64,000 bases of DNA from Geomonas edaphica (lineage in GTDB: Bacteria; Desulfobacterota; Desulfuromonadia; Geobacterales; Geobacteraceae). This document shows, piece by piece, positions 1 to 8,913 of this stretch. Below the pieces are notes generated by a model that saw only the letters and a program-made list of their open reading frames with translations, made no database searches and was not told the origin of the DNA. Positions within the stretch are counted from its first letter, which is position 1; the number at the start of each line of letters is the position of its first letter. The stretch spans positions 708,546-772,545 of the forward strand of contig NZ_SSYB01000004.1 in NCBI RefSeq assembly GCF_004917075.1. Direction: 5' to 3'. Position numbers and translations under genes: made by a program.

Positions 1-71
1 GGTGTTTATGTTTAAGTTCGACACTTGCCTTTAAAAGCATTGTTACCTCAAGACTTAAGGAGTAGATAAAG

Positions 72-221
72 ATGAAAAGAACCTTCCAGCCGAGCAATAC
101 CTCCAGGAAGAGGACCCACGGTTTCCTCGTTCGCATGTCCACCAAGAACGGCCGTCTCGTCATCAAGAGGAGAAGGGCTAAAGGGCGCAAGCGCCTTTCC
201 GTAGGCATTGCTACCAAGTAA
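72..221 (+). CDS. rpmH: 50S ribosomal protein L34
   Basis: Encodes a 49-residue basic protein beginning [17 protein letters not shown] and rich in Arg/Lys, the hallmark of bacterial L34, a small protein of the large ribosomal subunit. The length is normal for the family. An AAGGAG ribosome binding site lies at 57-62, nine bases before the ATG. It is the first gene of the rpmH-rnpA-yidD-yidC-mnmE-mnmG-rsmG string that usually sits beside dnaA/oriC, so the window probably starts next to the origin. Confidence 0.97.
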   Translation: MKRTFQPSNTSRKRTHGFLVRMSTKNGRLVIKRRRAKGRKRLSVGIATK

Positions 222-229
222 TCTACTTT

Positions 230-583
230 TTGTCCTGCTCGGATTTTCCCAAAGCTGAACGCCTGCGCAGACGCCCCGAGTTCCTGCAGTTCAATGACGG
301 CGCATCGAAGATGCATACGCCGCATTTTCTGCTGTTATGGAAAGCGAAGGACGGTGGCGTCACGAGGGTCGGATTTACCGCTAGCAAGAAGGTGGGTAAC
401 GCCGTAGCCAGAAACTTCATCAAGCGAAGGCTGCGGGAGTTTTACAGGCAGAACAAGTCTCTTTTCATCTTGGCCGACTTCAACATCGTTGCCAAGAAAG
501 GGGCGGACTTGCTTGACTTTCACCAGATCTCAACCGAGCTCGCAGCCGCCTTCGGGCGGCTGCGTAAAAAACATGGTCACTAG
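230..583 (+). CDS. rnpA: Ribonuclease P protein component
   Basis: Protein subunit of RNase P, which with its catalytic RNA removes 5' leaders from precursor tRNAs. The 117-residue product carries the family signature around [13 protein letters not shown] (residues about 62-74) and a preceding [15 protein letters not shown] strand. The start is a TTG at 230, only nine bases after rpmH, giving [18 protein letters not shown]. No ATG occurs in frame upstream, and rpmH/rnpA are normally cotranscribed. The 3' end overlaps yidD by 11 bases. Confidence 0.94.
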   Translation: MSCSDFPKAERLRRRPEFLQFNDGASKMHTPHFLLLWKAKDGGVTRVGFTASKKVGNAVARNFIKRRLREFYRQNKSLFILADFNIVAKKGADLLDFHQISTELAAAFGRLRKKHGH

Positions 584-785
584 CATACTCAAAGGCCTTG
601 TCGTTCTCTATCAGAGATTCATATCTCCGCTCAAGGCCCCATCCTGCCGTTTTTACCCCACCTGTTCGCATTACTCCTTACAAGCATTGGAAAAATACGG
701 CCCTCTGAAAGGGTTGTGGCTGACGGCAGTGCGCATTCTGAAATGCCACCCGTTTCACCCGGGCGGTTACGATCCGGTCAAATAG
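573..785 (+). CDS. yidD: YidD membrane insertion efficiency factor
   Basis: A 70-residue protein of the YidD (UPF0161/Haemolytic) family, thought to sit at the inner face of the cytoplasmic membrane and help YidC insert proteins. Diagnostic motifs are [18 protein letters not shown] and [13 protein letters not shown] place the start at the ATG at 573, inside the end of rnpA. A longer in-frame reading from 489 would add a tail that family members lack. It lies between rnpA and yidC, the standard arrangement. Confidence 0.93.
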   Translation: MVTSILKGLVVLYQRFISPLKAPSCRFYPTCSHYSLQALEKYGPLKGLWLTAVRILKCHPFHPGGYDPVK

Positions 786-808
786 TCTAGTCTCTCCAGG
801 AGCATATA

Positions 809-2422
809 ATGGAAAAACGTCTTATCGTAGCGATACTGCTCTCCATCGGGGTTCTGTACGCTTATACCTTTGTCTTTCCTCCCGCGAAGCCTGCACCCAC
901 CGGTAACGTAGCCAAGCAGGGGGCCGTCAGTTCCGCTACGGCAGCCACCGCAGCTACTGCCGCGGCACCGCAAGCTGCTGCACCGACTGCTCCCATAGCA
1001 GTTCCCGCACAGCCTGCTTCAACCGCGCGTGACATCACCGTCGACACCGATCTCTACAGCGCGGTCTTCTCCACCCAGGGTGCCGGTCTGAAGAAGTTTG
1101 TCCTTAAGAAGTACAAGGACGTTGCCGGGGCAAAGGGTAAGGGGATCGTTCTCGTTGACGAGACAGCCGCCAACCGCTTCAGCCTCCTGAGCGACTCCCG
1201 CGAGCTCGGTTTGAATCCGAACTCGATGTATGCCGTAGCAGGCAATGATCTCCAGTTGACCAACGCCAACAAGGGGACCCTCGAATTCAGTACGACGACC
1301 CCGCAAGGCGTCGTGTTCAAGAAGACCTACACCTTCTCCGGTGATTCCTACCGGATCGACCTGGTGGAGCAGGTTCAGAATGCCGGTGCCGCTCAGGTAT
1401 CCGGTACACTGCACCTGCTGCAGAACGCACGTGTCGTTGACCAGAAGGCCGGCGGGGGGCGTTACGAGGTCTACGGCCCGTCCACGCTCACCGACAATGC
1501 TGTCAAGAGCGAGAAGCTCGACAACCTGCTCAAGGCCCCCGTGCAATTCGACAAGGGTGTTCTCTGGTCCGCCTTCGCCGACAAGTACTTCATGGACAGC
1601 GTCATCGCCGAGAAGGGGAGCATCGCGCAGGTGCGTCTCTCCCGTCCCGGCAGCGACTCCATGCTGAGGGATATCGTGTCTCCGGCCGTCAGCGTCGCCC
1701 CCGGGCAGAGCGCTTCCGTCAGCTACGCGCTTTACTACGGCCCGAAGGATCTCGACATCCTGAAGGCGCAGGGGAGCCGGCTCGAAGAGGTGATTGATTA
1801 CGGCTGGTTCGCAGCCATTGCGAAGCCGCTCGTGGTCTTCCTCAAGTTCCTTTACAAGTACACCGGCAACTACGGCATCGCCATCATCATCATCACCTGC
1901 ATCCTGAAGGCGCTGTTCTTCCCGCTCACGCACAAGAGCTACAAGTCCATGAAGGACATGCAGAAGATCCAGCCCAAGATGAATGAGCTGAAGGAGAAGC
2001 ACAAGAACGATCGCGACGCGATGAACCGCGCCGTGATGGAACTGTACAAGACCCACAAGGTCAACCCACTGGGTGGCTGCCTTCCGATGGTGGTTCAGAT
2101 CCCGGTGTTCTTCGGCCTGTACCGCTCGCTCATGTACTCCATCGAGCTCAGGCACGCGCCGTTCTACCTCTGGATCACCGACCTTTCCGCTAAGGACCCG
2201 TACTACGTGACCCCGCTCATCATGGGCGCCACCATGTTCATCCAGCAGAAGATGACACCGACCAACATGGATCCGGTTCAGGCGAAGATGATGCTGATGC
2301 TTCCCGTGGTCTTCACCTTCATGTTCCTGAATTTCCCGTCCGGCCTCGTTATTTACTGGCTGGTTAACAACGTGCTTACCATCGCGCAGCAGATGTACAT
2401 CAACAAGACGGTAACGGACTAG
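809..2422 (+). CDS. yidC: Membrane protein insertase YidC
   Basis: A 537-residue Gram-negative type YidC. It has an N-terminal membrane anchor (about 5-22), an Ala/Pro-rich linker, a large periplasmic P1 domain (about 70-320), and then the conserved five-helix insertase core. Visible core features are the KALFFPLTHKSYKSM segment with its hydrophilic-groove region and the LGGCLPMVVQIPVFFGLYR motif. It inserts and folds inner-membrane proteins alone or with SecYEG. AGGAG precedes the ATG. mnmE follows after only 18 bases, with no jag gene between them. Confidence 0.97.
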   Translation: MEKRLIVAILLSIGVLYAYTFVFPPAKPAPTGNVAKQGAVSSATAATAATAAAPQAAAPTAPIAVPAQPASTARDITVDTDLYSAVFSTQGAGLKKFVLKKYKDVAGAKGKGIVLVDETAANRFSLLSDSRELGLNPNSMYAVAGNDLQLTNANKGTLEFSTTTPQGVVFKKTYTFSGDSYRIDLVEQVQNAGAAQVSGTLHLLQNARVVDQKAGGGRYEVYGPSTLTDNAVKSEKLDNLLKAPVQFDKGVLWSAFADKYFMDSVIAEKGSIAQVRLSRPGSDSMLRDIVSPAVSVAPGQSASVSYALYYGPKDLDILKAQGSRLEEVIDYGWFAAIAKPLVVFLKFLYKYTGNYGIAIIIITCILKALFFPLTHKSYKSMKDMQKIQPKMNELKEKHKNDRDAMNRAVMELYKTHKVNPLGGCLPMVVQIPVFFGLYRSLMYSIELRHAPFYLWITDLSAKDPYYVTPLIMGATMFIQQKMTPTNMDPVQAKMMLMLPVVFTFMFLNFPSGLVIYWLVNNVLTIAQQMYINKTVTD

Positions 2423-2440
2423 CACGAAACGGATACGACA

Positions 2441-3808
2441 ATGTATGTACGTGACACAATTGCAGCAATCAGCACAGCGGTAGGTGAGGGGGGGATCGGG
2501 ATCGTAAGGATCAGCGGCCCTGCCTCCCTGCCGATCGCCGAGAGCATCTTCAAAGCTAAGTCGAACGGTGGCCTAAAAAGCCACCGTTTTTCTTATGGCG
2601 CTGTGGTAACTCCGGAAAGTGGCGACCTAGTCGACGAGGCCATGGTTGTCTATATGAAGGCGCCCAATTCCTACACCAGGGAAGACGTGGTCGAGATCCA
2701 GTGCCACGGTGGCACTCTCGTCGTCTCCAGGATCCTCAATCTCGTTATCAGTGAAGGGGCACGTCTAGCGGAACCCGGCGAGTTCACCAAGCGCGCTTTT
2801 CTGAATGGGCGGATCGACCTGGTACAGGCGGAAGCCGTCATGGACGTCATATCCAGCCGGACCGATGCCTCCCTGGCACTTGCTCAACACCAGCGCGAAG
2901 GGCTCTTGTCCAAACGGATCGCTACGGTGAAGGACGGGATCGTCTATGCCTTGGCCTACGTCGAGGCGCTTATCGACTTTCCGGAAGACGACGTCGATAT
3001 TGCCGTCGAAACCGATGTGCTCGGTAAGGTCTCGCCTGCACTGGCTGAACTGGACGCATTGATAGAGGGGTTTGACGAGGGGAGGGTACTGCGCGACGGG
3101 GTTTCGGTCGTCATAGCCGGCAAGCCGAACGTAGGGAAATCCAGTCTCCTCAATACACTCTTGAAGGAAAAACGGGCCATCGTCACTTCGGTACCGGGCA
3201 CTACCAGGGACCTGATAGAAGAGGTGGTCAACATAAACGGCCTTCCCGTCAAACTGCTCGATACTGCCGGCATCCGCGAGTCGGATGATCAGGTCGAGCA
3301 GGAAGGCGTACGGCTGTCTCTGGACCGCATACCCAGAGCCGACCTGGTTCTTTTTGTCATCGACGGCTCCGCACCATTTGATGAAGACGATGCAACCATT
3401 CTTCGTGCTATTGGTGCGAAGAGTTGTATCGTGGTAGAGAACAAGTCTGATCTGCCCTCGGTGGCTGTGCTCCCGTCAGATTTCTCCGCGCCCGTGGTCA
3501 CTATCTCCACGCATACCGGGTCCGGTGTGCCTTCCTTGCGCGACGCGATCACCAATGCTTTCATGCATGGCCACGCCATAGACAGCCGCGAGTATGTCGC
3601 AGTGTCTAAGGCGCGGCACTGGGATTCGCTGCTTAAGGCCCGTGCCTCGCTGCGCTCCTTCGTCAGCAATCTTGAAGCCGGTATGAACCTGGAGGTTCTT
3701 CCTGTAGACTTGCGTGATGCGCTCGACGCGGTTGGTGAGGTAACCGGGGAGACCACCGCGGACGATATCCTCGATAGGATCTTCTCGAGCTTCTGTATCG
3801 GGAAGTAG
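2441..3808 (+). CDS. mnmE: tRNA modification GTPase MnmE
   Basis: With MnmG it installs the 5-carboxymethylaminomethyl group on uridine 34 of certain tRNAs. The 455-residue protein has the N-terminal tetrahydrofolate-binding domain (about 1-120), a helical domain, and an inserted G domain. The G domain shows GKPNVGKSS (G1), TTRD (G2), DTAG (G3) and NKSD (G4). It ends in the conserved CIGK motif whose Cys is needed for activity. The partner mnmG lies downstream but is separated by an unusual 785-base gap holding two parS sites and a repeat array. Confidence 0.97.
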   Translation: MYVRDTIAAISTAVGEGGIGIVRISGPASLPIAESIFKAKSNGGLKSHRFSYGAVVTPESGDLVDEAMVVYMKAPNSYTREDVVEIQCHGGTLVVSRILNLVISEGARLAEPGEFTKRAFLNGRIDLVQAEAVMDVISSRTDASLALAQHQREGLLSKRIATVKDGIVYALAYVEALIDFPEDDVDIAVETDVLGKVSPALAELDALIEGFDEGRVLRDGVSVVIAGKPNVGKSSLLNTLLKEKRAIVTSVPGTTRDLIEEVVNINGLPVKLLDTAGIRESDDQVEQEGVRLSLDRIPRADLVLFVIDGSAPFDEDDATILRAIGAKSCIVVENKSDLPSVAVLPSDFSAPVVTISTHTGSGVPSLRDAITNAFMHGHAIDSREYVAVSKARHWDSLLKARASLRSFVSNLEAGMNLEVLPVDLRDALDAVGEVTGETTADDILDRIFSSFCIGK

Positions 3809-3819
3809 GGGCACGCTGA

Positions 3820-3835
3820 TGTTTCACGTGAAACA
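3820..3835. promoter_or_regulatory. parS centromere site 1
   Basis: The 16-bp perfect palindrome TGTTTCACGTGAAACA equals the chromosomal parS consensus bound by ParB (Spo0J). ParB loads here as a CTP-dependent clamp and recruits SMC and ParA for origin segregation. It begins 12 bases after the mnmE stop. An origin-proximal position is the usual place for parS. Confidence 0.95.
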
Positions 3836-3986
3836 GGTTGTCTTTTCACCGAAACTATAGTGGCTTACGCCGGTTCTAACGCATTACATATTTGCTGTGG
3901 CGGCCCAGTTCCCAAGGGAAGGGACATGACTGCGGAATCTGATTCTCCCACTAGTTAACAGTGGTGACGAATCACCGGCCGTGTTG

Positions 3987-4427
3987 GACGAGTCGTTGAC
4001 CACACCTGACGAGTCGTTGATCGCATCTGACGAGTCGTTGATCGCATCTGACGAGTCGTTGCTCGCATCTGACGAGTCGTTGCTCGCATCTGACGAGTCG
4101 TTGATCGCATTTGACGAGTCGTTGCTCGCATCTGACGAGTCGTTGATCGCATCTGACGAGTCGTTGATCGCATCTGACGAGTCGTTGATCGCACCTGACG
4201 AGTCGTTGATCGCACCTGACGAGTCGTTGATCGCACCTGACGAGTCGTTGATCGCACCTGACGAGTCGTTGGTCGCATCTGACGAGTCGTTGATCGCATC
4301 TGACGAGTCGTTGATCGCACCTGACGAGTCGTTGGACGCACATGACGAGTCGTTGGACGCACATGACGAGTCGTTGGACGCATCCGATGAGTCATTGATC
4401 GTTCCGGATAAGTCTTTCGTCGGTTAC
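3987..4427. repeat. 21-bp tandem repeat array (about 19 intact units)
   Basis: Units of exactly 21 bp, close to GACGAGTCGTTGATCGCATC plus T, run without indels from 3987 to 4385. Two degenerate units follow to 4427. Variation is confined to a few positions in the second half of the unit; the GACGAGTCGTTG half is almost invariant and contains the odd palindrome ACGA-G-TCGT. Because 21 is a multiple of three, several frames on both strands stay open (plus-strand heptad DESLIAS). I see no convincing ribosome binding site or homology, so I treat this as a DNA repeat rather than a gene. parS sites flank it at 3820 and 4489. Confidence 0.93.
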
Positions 4428-4488
4428 ATGAGGCTGTTGTTTTTGGTGTTGTTGTGCAACACGCTGAATAGACATGTATTTTTAGCAT

Positions 4489-4504
4489 TGTTTCACGTGG
4501 AACA
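4489..4504. promoter_or_regulatory. parS centromere site 2
   Basis: TGTTTCACGTGGAACA on the plus strand (TGTTCCACGTGAAACA on the minus) matches the relaxed parS consensus TGTTNCACGTGAAACA. It differs from site 1 at a single base. It lies 669 bp from site 1, with the 21-bp repeat array between the two, and 90 bp before mnmG. Confidence 0.9.
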
Positions 4505-4593
4505 TGCATTGGGATTAGTAGTATCCCCGTTGATGGAACCCTGGCGGGTTCGTAATGTGTTCCTAAGGCTCAAACTGCGAATGGAGTAAGGTT

Positions 4594-6468
4594 TTGATAG
4601 TTTACGACAAGAAATATGACGTGATTGTGGTCGGCGCGGGACACGCCGGGTGCGAGGCTGCGCTTGCTGCTGCCAGGATGGGGCAGTCCACCCTTATGCT
4701 CACCATCAACCTGGACGCCATCGCCCTTATGTCCTGCAACCCGGCCATCGGCGGCTTGGCGAAAGGTCACCTGGTGAAGGAGATCGACGCCCTGGGTGGT
4801 GAGATGGGGCGTAACATCGATGCGACCGGCATCCAGTTCCGCGTGCTGAACACGAAGAAAGGGCCGGCCGTCCGTGCGTCCCGTGCCCAGGCGGACAAGC
4901 AGATGTACCGTCTGCGCATGAAGCACGTGATGGAGCAGCAGGATAACCTCGATCTCAAGCAGGTCGAAGTGACCGGGCTCGTCATCGAGGACGGCGCGGT
5001 GATCGGGGTGGATACCAAGGGCGGCGTCCGCTTCATGGGTAATACGGTCGTTCTCACCACCGGTACCTTCATGCGCGGCCTCATTCATATCGGCTTGATC
5101 CATTACCCGGGCGGCAGAGCAGGGGACCTTCCCTCCATCGGCCTGTCCGACGGACTGAAAGATTACGGTTTCGACGTGGGCCGTCTGAAAACGGGTACCC
5201 CTGCGCGCCTCGACGGCCGAACCATAGACTTCGATAGGCTCGAAAAGCAGTACGGTGACGAGAACCCTGTGCCGTTCTCGTTCTCGACCGAGAGAATCGA
5301 ACAGAGCCAGGTTCCCTGCCACATCGCTTATACCAATGAGCGCTCCCACGAGATCATCCGTAGCGGTCTTGATCGCTCCCCGCTCTATGCCGGTATCATC
5401 GAGGGGATCGGGCCGCGCTACTGCCCATCCATCGAGGATAAGGTCGTGCGCTTCCCGGACAAGGACCGTCACCAGACCTTCATCGAGCCGGAAGGGCGCG
5501 AGACGGTCGAGGTCTATCCGAGCGGCATGTCCACCTCGCTCCCCATCGATATCCAATGGGCCTTCTACAGGAGTATCGAGGGGCTTGAGCGCGTCGAGAT
5601 CATGCGCCCGGCCTACGCGATCGAGTACGACTACGTCAACCCGATCCAGTTGCACGCCTCGCTGGAGACGAAGCTGGTGCGCAACCTTTACCATGCCGGC
5701 CAGATCAACGGGACGTCCGGTTACGAGGAGGCGGCTGCCCAGGGGCTCATGGCCGGCATCAACGCTGCCCTTCGGGTCCAGGGAAGGGAACCGCTGGTTC
5801 TGGGCCGCAGCGAAGCCTATATCGGTGTGATGATCGACGATCTGGTCACCCTCGGCACGAAAGAGCCGTACCGTATGTTCACCTCCCGTGCGGAATACCG
5901 CCTGCTGCTGCGCGAGGACAACGCGGATTTGCGCCTGAGGGAGAAGGGGCACGAGATCGGTTTGGTGCCGGAGTTCCTCTACAACTCTTTCCTGGCAAAG
6001 AAAGAGCTGATCGATACCGAACTGGCGCGCCTATCCAGCGAAAGGCTGGCGCCGTCGGCTGCTGGTGAGGAATTGCTGGAGGAATGGGGGCTGGTCGGCA
6101 TGCAGAACGCCATCAGCTATGAGCAGTTGCTGCGCCGCCCCGAGTTCACCTGTCAGGACCTCTCCCGCATCTACCCGGAGATCATGGAGCTGCCAGAACA
6201 GGTACGCGAGCAGATCGAGATTCAGATCAAGTATCAAGGGTACATTCAGCGCCAGCTTGAGCAGGTGGAGCGCTCCGCCAAACTGGAGACGACGAAGATC
6301 CCTGCCGACATGGATTACGGCAGCGTTTCCGGCCTCTCCACCGAGGTGCGGGAGAAGCTGGTGAAGTTCCGTCCGGACACCCTGGGCCAGGCTTCCCGCA
6401 TCCCCGGCATTACTCCTGCGGGCATCACCATCCTTTCCATTGCTTTGAAGGCGAGGTACGGCCGATGA
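4594..6468 (+). CDS. mnmG: tRNA uridine 5-carboxymethylaminomethyl modification enzyme MnmG (GidA)
   Basis: FAD-dependent partner of MnmE in wobble-uridine modification. The 624-residue protein starts with the Rossmann motif VVGAGHAGCEAALAAARMG. It carries the family signatures CNPAIGGLAKGHLVKEIDALGG and GQINGTSGYEEAAAQG, plus a C-terminal MnmE-binding domain. The start is a TTG at 4594 (MIVYDKKYDV) preceded by GGAG; no ATG gives a better N-terminus. Its stop overlaps the rsmG start by four bases (ATGA), so the two are translationally coupled. Confidence 0.97.
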   Translation: MIVYDKKYDVIVVGAGHAGCEAALAAARMGQSTLMLTINLDAIALMSCNPAIGGLAKGHLVKEIDALGGEMGRNIDATGIQFRVLNTKKGPAVRASRAQADKQMYRLRMKHVMEQQDNLDLKQVEVTGLVIEDGAVIGVDTKGGVRFMGNTVVLTTGTFMRGLIHIGLIHYPGGRAGDLPSIGLSDGLKDYGFDVGRLKTGTPARLDGRTIDFDRLEKQYGDENPVPFSFSTERIEQSQVPCHIAYTNERSHEIIRSGLDRSPLYAGIIEGIGPRYCPSIEDKVVRFPDKDRHQTFIEPEGRETVEVYPSGMSTSLPIDIQWAFYRSIEGLERVEIMRPAYAIEYDYVNPIQLHASLETKLVRNLYHAGQINGTSGYEEAAAQGLMAGINAALRVQGREPLVLGRSEAYIGVMIDDLVTLGTKEPYRMFTSRAEYRLLLREDNADLRLREKGHEIGLVPEFLYNSFLAKKELIDTELARLSSERLAPSAAGEELLEEWGLVGMQNAISYEQLLRRPEFTCQDLSRIYPEIMELPEQVREQIEIQIKYQGYIQRQLEQVERSAKLETTKIPADMDYGSVSGLSTEVREKLVKFRPDTLGQASRIPGITPAGITILSIALKARYGR

Positions 6469-7118
6469 ACGAGCGCGCCAGGGATTTCCTCAAAAAAGGG
6501 GCCGCGGAACTGGGTATCGAGCTCACTGCTGCGCAGTTGAAGAGCCTGGACCTATTCGCGGAGGAGCTGAAAAAGTGGAATCGTAAGATCAATCTGACCG
6601 CGATAACTGATGACGAAGGGATTGCGGTGAAGCACCTTGTAGACTCGCTCAGTCTTTTGAAGGTGGTGCGCGGACCGGCACGTATGCTTGATATCGGCTC
6701 CGGCGGAGGATTTCCTGGTATCCCGGTGAAGGTGGTGCAGCCCGATCTGGCCATCGTCTCCGTTGATGCAGTGGTGAAAAAAATCAGCTTTCAGAAACAG
6801 GCGGTGCGTCTGCTGGGCTTCCAATCTTTCGATGCGCTGCATGTCCGGGCGGAAACGCTCGCCGCCGACTACCCCGAATATTTCGACTGGGTTGTCTCCC
6901 GCGCCTTTTCGGATATACCTTCCTTCGTTGCCATGGCGCTGCCGGTCCTGAAGCCGGAAGGACGCATCGTCGCCATGAAGGGAAAGAACGCAGCCGAAGA
7001 GGTGTCGACCGCTGAAGAGGAACTGCAGAAACTTGGAGCCAGGGTCGAGTCGGTGCTCGATTTTAATCTCCCTTGCTCTGGAGACGCCAGATCGCTGGTA
7101 ATAATAGTTAAGAAATAG
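6465..7118 (+). CDS. rsmG: 16S rRNA (guanine-527-N7)-methyltransferase RsmG
   Basis: A 217-residue SAM-dependent methyltransferase (GidB) that modifies G527 of 16S rRNA. The SAM-binding loop reads LDIGSGGGFPGIPV (about residues 76-89), and the NLTAI segment near residue 44 is typical. The ATG overlaps the mnmG stop. In many relatives parA and parB follow this gene; here it is followed by about 500 bases of non-coding DNA and then lysA. Confidence 0.96.
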   Translation: MNERARDFLKKGAAELGIELTAAQLKSLDLFAEELKKWNRKINLTAITDDEGIAVKHLVDSLSLLKVVRGPARMLDIGSGGGFPGIPVKVVQPDLAIVSVDAVVKKISFQKQAVRLLGFQSFDALHVRAETLAADYPEYFDWVVSRAFSDIPSFVAMALPVLKPEGRIVAMKGKNAAEEVSTAEEELQKLGARVESVLDFNLPCSGDARSLVIIVKK

Positions 7119-7618
7119 TTAATTTTCACCGATTTCTTTGTACACGAGCATAAAGGGGTTTTTTAGGGGTTGTGTTTGTGAAAGAAGGTCAGTGTTTGTC
7201 GTGTGGCGAGATCGCCTGTTTTTGGTACCAAATTTAAAGCCTAAATTTTGTGCAAATTGATCGGAACCGGCGAACGTCGCCTGGATTCCCCCTCCCCTTG
7301 CGGGAGGGGGGCAGGGGGTGGGGGTAAATGCCATCAGCGATGCACTAGCAGCTTCACCCACCCCCCAGCCCCCTCCCGTCAAGGGAGGGGGAGTCTCGCG
7401 ATTATACTTGCATGGCGGTGCCGTGGTTAGAGAGTCCTTTTGAAGAAGGTATGATCTCGTCGAACCAATGTCCGCTCGACGAAACCGACAAAAAGACCCA
7501 CTGACAACAAGGGAATACGGCAAAGCATTATTTTGACTTTTTGACGGTTTATATGTTAAAAATAAAAACTTTTTTTGTTTACGACGGCAACTTCACCTCA
7601 ACAGAAGGGGGATGACTT
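7119..7618. other. Non-coding gap between rsmG and lysA
   Basis: No gene is supported here. The stretch holds a weak hairpin followed by five T (7205-7223; possible rsmG terminator), a 7-bp inverted repeat AAATTTA/TAAATTT (7230-7248), and a REP-like element (7286-7393, listed separately). A possible lysA promoter reads TTGACT at 7533-7538 and TTAAAA at 7556-7561. The AT-rich tract before lysA contrasts with the GC-rich genes around it. Confidence 0.5.
7286..7393. repeat. REP/REPIN-like element, family A copy 1
   Basis: Two GC-rich arms face each other. The first is CCCCCTCCCC-TTGCGGG-AGGGGG followed by CAGGGGGTGGGGG. The second is CACCCACCCCCCAGCCCC followed by CTCCCGTCAAGGGAGGGGG. Each arm is itself palindromic and about 35 bases separate them. 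The same design recurs at 9800-9910 and, degraded, at 42507-42590, always between genes. Confidence 0.8.
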
Positions 7619-8872
7619 ATGCATCACTTTCAGTACAAAGGTGACGAGCTCTTCGCTGAAGAGGTCGCGATCAAAGATATCGTTGCTGAAGTAGGAAGCC
7701 CTGTCTACATCTACTCCAGGGCAACTCTGGAGCGTCATTTCAAGGCGATGGACGACGCCTTTGCCGGTGCGCCTCACACGATCTGCTACTCGGTGAAGGC
7801 AAACTCCAACCTTGCCGTCCTCAAGACCTTCGTAAATCTCGGCGGTGGTGTGGACATCGTCTCGGGCGGGGAACTGTACCGGGCGCTGGCCGTCGGCGTC
7901 GATCCTAAAAAAGTGGTTTATTCCGGCGTGGGGAAAAGGGACGACGAGATCGCCTACGCTTTGAAAACCGGCATCCTGATGTTCAACGTGGAGTCGGAGC
8001 AGGAACTCGACCGGATCAACGAGGTGGCGGGGCGCCTGAACAAAAAGGCCGGCATCGCCATCCGCGTCAATCCGGACGTCGACCCGGAAACCCACCCCTA
8101 CATCACCACGGGACTGAAAAAGGCCAAGTTCGGTATCAACATCGAGCGCGCCCTCGGGCAGTACCAGCGCGCCAAGAGCATGAATAACCTGGAGATCCTG
8201 GGCATCGACTGTCACATCGGCAGCCAGCTCACCAAGGTTTCTCCTTTTGTCGACGCCATCAAGAAGCTGAAGCGCTTTTTAGAAGGCGTCAGGGACATGG
8301 GCATCGACGTGAAGTACCTTGACCTGGGTGGCGGCCTCGGCATCCAGTACAACGATGAAGCGCCGCCGCTTCCCGCCGACTACGGCTCCTCGATTATCGA
8401 GGAGACCAAAGACCTCGGGTTGCATCTGCTCTTCGAGCCAGGGAGGAACCTAGTAGGCAACGCCGGCATTCTTGTCGGCAGATGCCTCTACACTAAACAG
8501 GGCGAGGAAAAGAACTTCGTCATCGTCGACGCGGGGATGAATGACCTGGCCCGGCCTGCGCTGTACGGTTCCTTCCACGGCGTCCGCCCGGTGGTGAGAA
8601 ACCAAAGCGGCATCATCGAAGGTGACATCGTCGGTCCGATCTGCGAATCCGGCGACTTCCTGGTCAAGGACCGGGAGATCCCGAATTTCCAGCCCGGTGA
8701 CCTGATCGCGTTCATGTCTGCCGGCGCTTACGGCTTCACCATGAGCAGCAACTACAACAGCCGCCCGCGGGTGGCCGAAGTGATGGTCGACGGAAAGAGA
8801 TTCGAAGTGGTGCGAGAGCGCGAGACCCTGGCTGACTTGGTCAAGGGCGAGAGCGTCCCCACTTTCCTTTAA
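7619..8872 (+). CDS. lysA: Diaminopimelate decarboxylase
   Basis: PLP enzyme for the last step of lysine synthesis, decarboxylating meso-diaminopimelate. The 417-residue product shows the PLP lysine motif YSVKANSN (about 58-65), the HIGSQ motif, the phosphate-binding GGGLG and the CESGD dimer-interface motif. AGAAGGGGG precedes the ATG at 7619. It leads a run of lysine-pathway genes on the same strand (dapA, dapB, dapL), so the whole pathway branch is clustered. Confidence 0.97.
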   Translation: MHHFQYKGDELFAEEVAIKDIVAEVGSPVYIYSRATLERHFKAMDDAFAGAPHTICYSVKANSNLAVLKTFVNLGGGVDIVSGGELYRALAVGVDPKKVVYSGVGKRDDEIAYALKTGILMFNVESEQELDRINEVAGRLNKKAGIAIRVNPDVDPETHPYITTGLKKAKFGINIERALGQYQRAKSMNNLEILGIDCHIGSQLTKVSPFVDAIKKLKRFLEGVRDMGIDVKYLDLGGGLGIQYNDEAPPLPADYGSSIIEETKDLGLHLLFEPGRNLVGNAGILVGRCLYTKQGEEKNFVIVDAGMNDLARPALYGSFHGVRPVVRNQSGIIEGDIVGPICESGDFLVKDREIPNFQPGDLIAFMSAGAYGFTMSSNYNSRPRVAEVMVDGKRFEVVRERETLADLVKGESVPTFL

Positions 8873-8913
8873 ATTACTAAATCAATCGGATAGTTACCAT
8901 AAGGAGGTAGCCC

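Noticed and set aside
1..71. Possible oriC or DnaA boxes at the window start
   Set aside because: No TTATCCACA-like 9-mers are visible in these 71 bases; the origin probably lies just outside.
3981..4589. Plus-strand open frame of 202 codons of DESLIAS heptads, and long minus-strand frames over the same repeat
   Set aside because: A 21-bp repeat keeps frames open on both strands by arithmetic. There is no good ribosome binding site, and the frame runs across a parS site into the mnmG leader. Kept as a DNA repeat only, with low residual chance of being a gene.
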